From contig FLMG01001570.1 of the NCBI GenBank assembly GCA_900088475.1, positions 125,030 to 189,029 on the forward strand: 64,000 bases of DNA, written 5' to 3'. The translations under genes were made by a program, and so were the position numbers. Source of the DNA: Hyphochytrium catenoides. Lineage: Eukaryota > Sar > Hyphochytriomycetes > Hyphochytriales > Hyphochytriaceae. Within the stretch, counting starts at the first letter, position 1. Every line of letters begins with the position of its first letter. The notes under the pieces were generated by a model. It saw only the letters and a list, made by a program, of their open reading frames with translations, did no database searches and was not told the origin of the DNA. Positions 36,101 to 46,156 of the stretch are shown here, piece by piece.

Positions 36101-39100
36101 AACGCAAGCTCGACCCTTTTGCCCTTCCCCAGCTTCTTGTCTCCGTGCGCCTGCACATCGTCTCCGCGGGTTTGCCCTGCAGACGGTGACCACTGGCAGC
36201 TTTGTGGCATAGACCCATGGTCTAGCTCTATATCATAATGATCGAACGTAGTGCCGACGTGAGACGCATTTCTTGGGCTAGACGCTAGGGCAGGGAAGAC
36301 TCCCAATATGCCGATCTCAGCCACTACATTCTCTCTCAAGGGTTTCTGACTCTCTAGCAACCTCTGATGAAGCTCTGCATGGAGGAACGCTAGCGAAAGT
36401 TCCACTCTCCCAGATGTCCTTCTCTCTTCCAGGTCCATATCCGCATAACTTAGCTCCACCAATTCATGCAATTTACCCCCTTTTTCAATAGCCTCCAACG
36501 CACTGAACTCCGTAGCCCCAATGAGTTGGTCTCGCAAGTTTGAGTCATCGAAGAGACAGAGAAAGATCCGAGTGCTGTCCCCTTGCTTAACGATGAACTC
36601 TGCTACCGAGTTAGAGGGAAACGAGGGCGATCTACGATCAAGCCCAGAGTTGCAGATAGAGCAAAAGTAAGTGCAAGCAACAAGCCAAAATTTGTAGACA
36701 GAGACGATTCCTGACAACCTATGTCGTACTAGCTATCGAGGCGGAATGGACCAGAGGGACGTGCTTGAGGAACACAGATCATTTGGTTGGAATACAAAGG
36801 GTAGAGTAATACTGGTGAGAGCAGAAGGCGGCCCAGGGTCTACGATCTTTTGCCTACCTTCCTCCTCGGTGAATGATTTGCGACTTGTATCTTTGTCCAC
36901 TGAACGTCACAACGGCGTAGGGGTCTCCACTGCTATCTGAGCTCTTCAACGCTAGATCAAAGGCCCGATGTACCTAATCGTAGTCGTGTAGGAGAGACAC
37001 TAGGTAAGCAATCTTTGGCGGTACTCTCCTACACGAAAGGCTACGCGAACCCTAGCAGATTCCTTCAAGCCTATCGTCAGCACTGTTTCCACTCGCTACT
37101 CGCAATGCGAGAGTATAGCGGAATACACTAGCTGGACACATGTGCTGCTCAGTGTCACGACTCTTTTGCCTCTTGAGGTACTAAGACACTCCTGCCTACA
37201 TCGGCCCTTCCTCGTCGTGATACCTGGATGCGAAGGACACCGCTTTTCGGCGTAGGGGTATTCAGAGTGCACTTCTGCACAAATCTGGATTTTTCCATAA
37301 AGGAAAGCTCCAGCTGTATCTGGCCAAGACTTTCACCCCGCCTAGTGAGTTCCGCGTCTTTGTGTGTAAGTGGTAAAGATAAGGATCGCCATCCTGAGTG
37401 AGAGAAAACCGACGAGAGTGGAATCTCCGCAGCTCCTATGACAGAGTTCTTAAGCACTCTGTCCATGACCTGCAGTACCATCATCGCAGACTGTCCTGCC
37501 TGCGCCTCGAACTCGTGAATAGATTCGGGAAATGCAAACGTCTCCCCTAGTCCGGTGTCGCTCTCTGCTTCTCCATTGGAAAGCAGAATAGGTGCCCCGC
37601 AGGCAGTTGTCTGAATCTGGTCCCTATACACTAGCCGAAGCACAGGTTCTTGTCGTCCTATTCCCTGAGTCTTACGGATATCGGTGGCAGATTTGATTCT
37701 AATCCGGATGATGCCGTCCTTCGGTAGCTTCGCCTTATTACTAGCTCGCTCCTTCTCCTCCCTCGTCAAGAAGGATATTGAAAGGGTTACAGACCCATAA
37801 GAACCTCGTTTTTCCAGTGCATCATCCGGATAGTCTAACTGGATCGTCTCTGACCTCAATACCTTGTTCTTGGTAAGGATGTCGATGACGTTGACGACAG
37901 TGCAGCCAGCAATGGCAGGATAACTGTATAGCATGATGAGTAAAGGTTGATCGAAAGAGTGGCGGAAGGAGCAACAGTACGAGAAGCAAAGGTAGATCTT
38001 GGACGCAGCACTAACAAAGAGGCAAGAATTAGGATGAGGAGGCGCCAACCTGGCATTATCCTTCACCACTATAAGGAGTTTGCAGTCAAAGTCCAGATCA
38101 ACCATAATATCTTTCGCCTCGGAAGGAAGTTTCTCGATCACAAGCTGCTTGTTTCCTGCTCTAAGCTCTATGGAGGTGGACAGCTTGTTGGTGGAAGCGG
38201 GAAAGGCCTTGGCCTTGGCCAGCTGCGCACTATGCACTACAATGGACAGGAAACCTTCAACGTTTGCCCTCTCAGTTCCTTTACCCCACTCCCTGTACTT
38301 TGATTGTATAGCCAGTGCTGCGTCCTGCTGTCTGGCAAATAGTTCTGCTTTTGCAAGCTCCTTCGCCTTACGTGGTCCATTGACATTAACTGCAAGATCT
38401 CGCTCCAGCTCCGCGAAACGCTGAAGACGAAGCATTTCGTCTTCAATAAGCGGTTGAACAGCTGAAAACTCTCCTTGAGCGTTTTGGTTTCTGTGTTGAA
38501 GGCCATACGAAGAGAGGAACTGAGTGTAGTGACTTGATACCCGACTCCTCTATGGGCGTGTGCTACGTGCAAACCTGCTCTATATATTGTCCAAGGTGCC
38601 TCTTGACCGATCTTCTGATTGACCCCATACACCATTTTAACGGTATGACAAGTTCAAGATCCCACTTTGACCCCAAACCACTTAAGCAGTCCAGGACTTA
38701 CGTGCTAGCCGTAGCCTTAAGCTTCTTATTTTTCCTCTTGACATGTGATAGCTCTGTCTGAAGGAGGGAAAGCTTCGTCTCCTGCCCTTTAAGTAGCTCA
38801 GACACCTTCAAGACTTCTTCTCTCAAACTAACAGTCTCCTTTCTATAGTGTTCCTTCTCGGCTTCCACCTCCCAGAGCTTCTTATATTTGCTACAGTTTC
38901 GGATGTCAGACCAAGGGAATGAGCCAGCTTCAATGCCCACAAATGGGGCCGGATGCACAAAGAAAAGGCACCATAAGGCTGTCTACTAAGTACTTGAAAA
39001 GGAATCTAAGATATGGGAGAAGAGTGGAGGAGCTCTTCTTGGTCAGCGTATCGAGGGGTAGGATAGCTTGGTAGAGGCAGATATAGGCGATTTCGGCAGC

Positions 39101-40308
39101 CGATGAAGAACCATTCGGTACTCACGTTATTGAGATAAGGCGTTCCAGTTCTGCCTTACTTTCTGCAGCTGTCTTTTCTAGACTTGAAATCTTTGTAGTG
39201 ACAGGCGGTGTTTGTTGCATCGTGACAGGCATGAGATTAGATCGGTAGTGAAGCGGAAAGAAAGAGTTAAAGGGGAAAGTACAGGTCAAAAAGGAGGGGG
39301 CGTGGGATAGTTCGTGATGTAAGCCTAACCTTGGCGGCAAGCTTTTCTTCTGAGACGGACGATCTAGCCAAGTCCTCATCCAGCAGTCCCGTGGGCTTGT
39401 CACTTTTAAGGTAGGCTAGTGCTTTGGCCAGCTAAAGGCAGTCATCTGTCAAGACGTGCTCCTTTCGCCTTGACTTCTATTTGGTTTGTATCGGCGTACC
39501 TCTTTATCTTTCCTTTTAATGAGCTCGTCCTGTCGCCTTAGCGCAGACCGGAGCGCCCTGTTGTCCTCTTCCTGTCGTAGTAATGTTCCTTTAAGAGAGC
39601 GCAGTTCGTCTCTAGCAACAATGAGTTGGTCCTCTGAACTGCGTTTAATCCCACCATTCTGAGGTAAGAAAGGGGTTCCGAAGAGTAAAGGTCAGCAGGG
39701 GAAGAACCAAGCGAACAATGATGTCAGTTGTCTACCTCATGACCATCCAATGAGACTGTCTTCACAGCTCCGCGAGATTTCTTAATGAGCTTTGAAGCTA
39801 GTTCATCAGAGCTCAGAAGCCGGTGGGCGGTCGAATAGCTTTCATTGGCGTCCTGGATGGTATAAGGCCAACGTTAGCATCGATCAAAGAGACGCTCATA
39901 AAGGATCAAGAGAAATCGCTGACCGATCAGAAACAGAGAAGAAAGAGGTGTGAAGAGGACGACAATCAGTAAAGTTAATAAGCCATGCTGTAGGTAAAAA
40001 AGCGCGGCTCGAGTCGCCCACGACGGTAGTAGACTCACTGACCATTATCAAAAATTTTGGGGGCAGACAACTGAAAAGGGTCAAGGGCGCATCAGAGCGT
40101 TGTCATGTACCCCTCCGCCTCTATTTGACTCCTCCTCAACAATTAGTTCCATATCCAGCGATTAGATAGCCTAAACAGGCCGTTGAGGCCCATGCTTGCA
40201 TGATGAGCTGCTACCTGGTGGGCGTGAACTATGCGCACCACTCATCCTTTGGCGCTTCTTCTGCTTCCGACTTTCGATCGGTGCACCGCTTTCTGGAGCT
40301 TCTGTCAT
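24196..40308 (-). CDS. Giant multi-C2-domain protein (about 4,400 aa, about 26 C2-like modules) with N-terminal coiled coil and C-terminal Tudor/SH3-like module
   Basis: About 15 exons. The N-terminal exons (about 40308-40172, 39853-39735, 39663-39501, 39432-39337, 39209-39124, 38911-38700) encode basic and coiled-coil sequence such as ARDELRSLKGTLLRQEEDN. From 38.4 kb a ~150-170 residue module repeats: G-x-L-x-V-x-V-x-R-A-x-D-L, then QDPYV, GGRNPVFxNAxxxF, DSxIGAxxxxL and LELSLSF. I count about 26 by the first motif. The largest exons are 36631-33929, 32183-30075 and 29754-24196. Many modules keep DPYV and a loop-3 Asp but lack the first loop-1 Asp, so Ca2+ binding is doubtful for many. After the last C2 comes a Tudor/SH3-like strand set (NGLWYEGKIACANADGTYAV), a tail of nearly unbroken Glu/Asp and a basic end. 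A membrane-scaffold role at contact sites or in trafficking is inference. The N-terminal start and two small exons are less certain. Confidence 0.85.
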
Positions 40309-41196
40309 TGGCTTTTCCGTGACTGTTTGAGCTTTGACGTTTCTGGACTGTGGCTGATCACTAAACTATAGTTATCATTTTGGGGGACTACCCTAGTCTA
40401 CTTGGGGTGACAATCCCCTTGAAGAATTGGTGGTGAGACAATGACGGCAAACGGGGTGGGGTGCCGGGGATCCCGACAGGTTTTGTCTTTTGACTCTGGG
40501 CTGAGGGGAGGCGTCGGCTACCCCTGTGTCTGATAAACTCTGCCCGTCATCCCTCCCGTTCCTCCTCCCTCAACCTCCCTCAATGTCTCCTACTTCTCTG
40601 TCTCTGTTATCATTGACCACGTTATACCCAGTATGCTCGTAATTGATTGTATCTCGCGCAAACTCTGTCTTGCTCTTGTTTTGGTTAGTTATGTATTAGA
40701 AGAAACACCAAGATCTTGGGCTTAGTTAGCTGCAGCTGGGAAAGCTCAGTTATTGCCTCAGAATTGGAGCTTTCTGAAGGAGATTATTGCCTCTATTATC
40801 GAGATCAGCAGGCGTCTTCTTGCGAAGACGTAGGTGAGAGATATTTAGAGATCGGTTACGAGATACCTGTGGCTTCGCTCTGCCATTGTTATTCCGGTCT
40901 ATTAGCGGCGCAGAAACCTCATTACGAAAGCTGTGATTGTCTAAGAAGTAGTGATGCCGTGGAAGGGCTGATCTTACAAAAGGACTTCAGGAGTATATGA
41001 GCTCAGGGTAAGTTTCCCATTCGAATAAGGCAATGAGATCTTTATCTCAGGAGTGCTTCCCTGATTCAGTGCCCGAAATCTGGAGTACCAAGAGCGATTT
41101 AGAGGTAACTGATAGAAGCGTTGATCAGAGGTAAGCCTGCGTGTGGAAATGCAGGGAATGCCAGTTCAATTGCTAACAGATGAATAGGCGCTGTCC
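40309..41196. promoter_or_regulatory. Divergent intergenic region between the C2-array gene and the CNOT2-like gene
   Basis: The two genes are transcribed away from each other across about 890 nt, so this should contain both promoters. A 94-codon plus-strand frame at 40716-41000 begins with TTG and is Ser/Cys/Glu-rich. It and a short segment around 41045-41130 could be 5' exons of the CNOT2-like gene, but I could not join them in frame. No clear promoter element was recognised. Confidence 0.45.
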
Positions 41197-42713
41197 ATGC
41201 TAGGCGCAGTGATGGCGAAGAGCTATTCGGGGGATGATGCCATCAATTTAGGCTTTTCAGAATTTCCGTCTTTGACCAATAGGTACTGGACCTTCAGCAT
41301 CTTTGCTCTTTTTGCTTATGCTCACAGGCGGTTACGGTTCGTCCATCGCAACTGCAGGGTAGCTTTACTGAACGTCAATAGTGACGCAGATCAGGGTTTC
41401 AGCTCGCGCTATGGCCCCAGCAGTGCTTCAGGGAGCGAGACGTCAGAGTTCAAAGTGCAAAAAGAGGACTTTCCAGCGTTAGGAGTAAATATAGCAAGCT
41501 TATCAGACAAAGGTGAGGCAAAACTAATATGCTGAACGAATTATTTGTAGACTGAGCCTTTCAGCATCAGGTAGCAGCGAACCACTTCCGTCACCCACAA
41601 CGCGCGATGGTGCAGCGAATAAGGTGCGCTAACCACTGAACATGTTCATATATGTCCACTGCTATCTCCAGTCTCTTGGTCACTACATTGAATCCTAATG
41701 GGGACGTAGTATGGTCCTTCTAGACCTCTCGAGGTTTTGCCTGCCAATACTCTCTTCTTGCCAAGGCAATTTGATGCTCTGACACACTCTTATATAACAG
41801 ACAAAGGACGAGTCAAGTGACAAATTTGGTCTGCTGGGGCTTCTAGGCGTTATCAGGATGACAGACCCTAACTTAAACACCCTTGCTCTTGGGACTGATC
41901 TGACTACGCTGGGGCTCAATCTTAACTCTGCAGAGTAAGTTTCAGCTGGTTGCGCAGAAGACTAGACCCCACCAATTTTGGGGAACAGGGATGACGACTG
42001 GAAGGATCGGAAAGGATCAACAATAGTACTATTGACTGGCTCAGAATAAGCTGTGGATCAGGTTACCTGGGCTGCGTAGTTATCTTGGTTTCGGACTCGC
42101 CAGCGCTACGGCTGGCTGTTAATCTCTTGTTGATTCCTCAAATACTTATGATATGACTGTTGTTGCCTTCTTCTACCCCGCTAGATGCCTTTACTCGGCC
42201 TTCGGTTCCCCCTGGTCGGACCAGCCCTCAACTCGAGAGCCCCAGTATACCTTGCCAGTTTGCTACTATATGCAGCCACCAGCACTGAAGACGAGCCACC
42301 TGTCAAAGTTTCAACTGGAGACATTATTTTATATCTTCTACGCGATGCCGAAGGATATCTTACAGGCCTATGCCGCTCAAGAATTGTACGGCATCTTAGT
42401 TTGGTCCTGCTCGGAATAGATAGTTGAACTAATCTCCCTTCTCTCATTTATCCTTGGCTGCGCACTATCTGTACGTACTGGCTGTTGCCTCATCCTTTAT
42501 CGTCGCGACAGGTACAACCGAGATTGGCAGTATCACAGCGACCTAAAGCTTTGGTTCCATCGAGCGCCATCACCAGACGCAGCACCAGGAGGAGTGCAGT
42601 ATACGTACTTCGACATCAATGCGTGGGAGCGGAGACCGTTCACTGGCAATCCGTCCAGCTTAGCAGCTGGTTTGATGTCCGCAGAAGAGATTGGGGCTAA
42701 GTATCCTTCATGA
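41197..42713 (+). CDS. CNOT2: CCR4-NOT complex subunit 2-like protein (NOT-box domain), 6 exons
   Basis: Scaffold subunit of the CCR4-NOT deadenylase complex. Exons 41197-41282, 41328-41512, 41565-41623, 41801-41934, 42185-42385 and 42512-42713 sum to 867 nt in phase, giving 288 residues from the ATG at 41197. Hallmarks in CNOT2 order: LGFSEFPSLTN, QKEDFPALG, FGLLGLLGVIRMTDPNLNTL, LALGTDLTTLGLNLNSAE, then the NOT2/3/5 box LYSAFGSPW...ETLFYIFYAMPKDILQAYAAQELYNRDWQYH in pieces, ending YTYFDINAWERRPF. The first intron is only 45 nt and stays open in frame if retained, which would add 15 hydrophobic residues. Animal CNOT2 is about 540 residues, so either the N-terminus is short here or 5' exons were missed. 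Confidence 0.9.
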
Positions 42714-43080
42714 GGGCTCAGAAGGCTGGGAAGAGAGCCGATGGGATGCTAGAGAGACATGAATGTCGTTCCCATAGTGTTGCACAATTCCCGTCGAACC
42801 TCATGTTCGAATATGTCATCTAATGTAAGATACGATGAGATATCCACCCGCGCGAAGTTGAGGGCAGGCAAAGGCTTTGATTATGAAACCACGAACACTT
42901 CTAAAAAAGTGTAGAGCAGGGCCAAATTAACACGATTATGTGCCAGCATAGAGTAGGTTGACTCTGTCCATGTGTCGATACGTGTTATTTGCACGAGGCA
43001 GAGTTACTGACGCGAAGCCATCCAACCTGGACACTACGGGATCAGGGCAACGATGAAGCTCGTCTTCCTCGATCTCCTCT
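42714..43080. other. Convergent spacer between the CNOT2-like and EF-hand genes
   Basis: About 370 nt between convergent stop codons. I see no gene, repeat or RNA-like feature. Confidence 0.5.
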
Positions 43081-45278
43081 TCATCTTGCGCTGCTTTCTG
43101 CCTTCTCTACCAACCTCATAAATAGCTTGCAGAACTCATCGAAGCTAACAGTTCCACTTCCATCCACATCCCGCGCTTCAATATATCCTTTGACATCAGC
43201 TTCCCTGATGTCTGACCCTGGCTCCGTAATCTCTCTCAGGAGCTTCATCACCTCGTCTGAGTTAAGATTGCCATCCTTGTCCACATCGAAGCGGTCGAAT
43301 GCAGTGCGGAGCAAGGCCTTCGCGCCTCTGAAGTGACGAATTTGCTCCTCTAATTCTTGCCTTCTTTGGAGGAGGGGCTGTACTCTCAATTTTTCTAAAC
43401 GCAATTTTTGCTTCCACTCGGCAAGCTGCTGTCTCTCGTGCTCTAACGTCTCTTGAAGCTCTTCCAGCTCCAGTCGCAGCGAGTTCTGTTCGCACTGGGC
43501 CGTAGACATCTTCTCCAGGGTGCCCAGACCTCGACCGTGTAGCTCCTTTTCTATCTCCTGCTTGCTTAGCAGTAGCTTTGAAATGTCTTGCTCCAGCTCA
43601 ACAAGAGAAAGCACTGGTTGCCCACTCAAGGCAGAATAGGCTCTCTGCTCCTTCTGCAGCCCTTCCTCAGCCGTGGTCTTCTTGACTTGTAGTTCAGCTA
43701 GGATAGAGTCGAGCTGGAGGGACAATTATGAAGCATGCATTAGAGAGGCTAGAATAGGAAAGTGCTATTCAGAGTAGCCGTCCTTGCAAGCAAGATGGAG
43801 AACCAGCTCATGGGGAGACGTTTGGCCAGCTGCTCGTCGATGATCCTATGCACTCTAATCCCCTACAGAAGTTTACGGTCAAGGTTAAGACAGACGAATG
43901 GAAGAGTACCTTCTTCAGCTGATTCGTGAGCTCTGCATTCTGTGAAGAGAGCTCTAGAACTCGTTCCTGTAGCTCTATCGGTGTCTTTAGGTGGGAAGAG
44001 GGCACTGACTTCTCTTTTGGAGGGAAAGGACTGGAGCTTTGGGCCTTCAAAGTCTGATTCTCTTTCCGCAGCAGCGCCTAAGGTGGAAGCTATGAGCTAT
44101 CCCAAGCTCTTAGGGAAACTTTCCCCAGTGAGAAGACCTACCGTTTGCTCCTTTTTCCTAACAATCTCCTGTCGAAGAGCTTCTTTCTTTTTTCGTAGGA
44201 CTGCTGTCCTATAAAGTAGATCCTCGGGGTCTTTGGTGAATGCTCTTGTCCGGGACAGTTGAGGTTTGCTGACTGTAGAGGGAGAGAGCAGTCAGACAAA
44301 GACTCGGCGATCCTTCATGGTTCTCATTTGCTTGCTGCTGCCTCTCTCTCCTTTTTTCAGGTTGTGATCCCTGTAGTGGTCTTCACCCTGCTCTCTCTTT
44401 CTCTCTCTCAGGACCTCTTCGCTCTCTGTTAATGTGTAGGTATGTGCTTGTGGCAAGTCGTCTCTATCCTTAGCCGTTCATACAGGCCCTGCAATCTAAA
44501 TCCAAGTCACACATTACGTACCTTCTAATGTTTTGCCCTTAGATCTTGAGATGGATGCCTTCGTCGCCCTCACAACGTTCGACAAGGATTTGGCAACAGA
44601 TGCTAGGGAGGCGGTTCCTGTGGGTTTGCCAGTAACTTTCTCTATAAAATTTGTGACTGTTCGACCCTTTGGCTCCTTGCTTGCGCCTTGCGCAGGCGGC
44701 TCCCTTGTCGCCTCTTCCTTGCTGGACTCTGTTGATGGCGCCATTCGAGCTTGTGCTTGTGAAGAACCGTCCTTATGGGAGAGATCGACAGGAGGAAGGG
44801 GTTTCTCGCAAGTTATGAGGTCAGGATCCACTCTGTCATCTACCTCACTCGAGTCATACTGTACAGAGAAGGTTCCATCGCCATTGACCGAAGTAATCGT
44901 TCCCAGATGATACTTGGTAAGGCCCCGCCGTCTAACACGTACCCTAACGCCTATCTGAATGATGTCAGAAGTGGCTGGCTCACTGAATGGTGTTCTGCTA
45001 GGACCCTGTGACTCTTCTTTCTGCTTTGGGTTGGGTACTAAGCTCTCAGAAACTGGCTCCGTGCTGGCGTTCTCTGCGCCTTTTACTTTTTGAGCAAGCG
45101 CATCCGATGCTGCTTCTGAACTAGCGTCGTCGTCTAAAGCTGTTCCCGAGGCTTGCGATAACAGTTGCCCTACTCCAAGATGTCCCTCCACTGGTGCAAC
45201 GGAGCGGATCTGTTCCTTGCCCTTTGGGCTTTCCTTCTCAAAATCTTCCCCTCCATAATCGTCTTCTGCCTCAACCAT
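43081..45278 (-). CDS. Tudor-like, coiled-coil and EF-hand protein; 5' end unresolved
   Basis: The first resolved exon (45278 to about 44527) begins MVEAEDDYGGEDFEKE, is acidic and Ser-rich, and contains a Tudor/SH3-like module: IGVRVRVRRRGLTKYHLGTI, then SVNGDGTFSVQYDSSEVDDR. The next exon (about 44272-44132) is basic coiled coil (LRKKKEALRQEIVRKKEQ), followed by exons around 44090-43910 and 43870-43804. The last exon (43713-43081) is long coiled coil and then two canonical EF-hands: DVDKDGNLNSDE and DVDGSGTVSFDE, each with all Ca2+-ligand positions. This implies a Ca2+-responsive scaffold. The splice between about 43804 and 43713 does not keep frame as I read it, so that junction needs correction. 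The Tudor-like module resembles the one ending the C2-array protein; whether they cooperate is unknown. Confidence 0.75.
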
Positions 45279-46156
45279 TGCCACAAAGCGTCGTTGCCTC
45301 TGCTACCCCGTCATTGGTTATGTGAAGTCCAGAAATGGGCCTAGCTCTTGACCCTCGTAAGAACTTTCACAAGGCGCTTTTCCGTGCCATCCGCGGCTAC
45401 CACGACCTGTGGAGAACGTCTGATTACTTCTAGAGGACGCCCAGATGGACCCTTGTTCAGAGTTCTGACTAGTGTCAGCAGGGATAGGAAGCTCAACCGC
45501 GGAGGTTGAAGACGCGGCGCTGACCAGAGGCCGCAAAGGCTTTCCCTTGGGTAAAAGTGTCGTTACATTCTGCAACAAGCTTAAAGATTGCGGATAAGAT
45601 GGGGCAAAGCATGATGATAAGGGGTAGAGCTGAGGATTATCCGTAATCATTTGAGTTTGTTTTCGACAGTGTTTTCGGAGTTCGATGATCGGGTTCTGCT
45701 CCCTTCAAAAATCTGAAGCTCCATCTACAGAAATCTGCAGTTTGCGTGACATTCTGCTGCAGAGCTTGAAACACTGCAGGCCAAGTGATTTATTATTGAG
45801 TAGGTTCCATTGCATAGCTTCCTGGTCGAGTACGTTGACCACTAGCAGATGTCCTGGGCTCTCAGCCCACCTACCCTGCGACCTTATCACCAAGCAGAAC
45901 CGGAAGGTTCATCAGCCCCCGCTGGCCTTTAGGGGAAGTGGCAGGCCGTGATACTAGGTCAGAGGCGACGATGATGGCGTCACGGACAAAGTTCGCACCC
46001 AGAGTGTATAATAAATGTTTTATACGGATAAACTTGCATCGTACAGCGGTACCGCCGTGAGAATAAATAGCAGAAACAAAGCAGTATACAAGACGTATCC
46101 AGACATAATGTAGGGCCGCCCGGCCCGTCTTGATCGACATAGACAACAAAGAAAGG
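45279..46156 (-). other. Probable upstream exons or leader of the EF-hand gene; PP2C 3' flank
   Basis: On the minus strand two stretches look coding: about 45690-45340, with a helical opening (NPIIELRKHCRKQTQMIT) followed by Ser/Pro-rich sequence, and about 45830-45710, around MQWNLLNNKSLGLQCFKL. They lie between the PP2C stop and the first firm exon of the EF-hand gene and are most simply its N-terminal exons. I could not find donors in the right phase. From 45900 to 46156 nothing is supported beyond PP2C 3' sequence. Confidence 0.35.
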
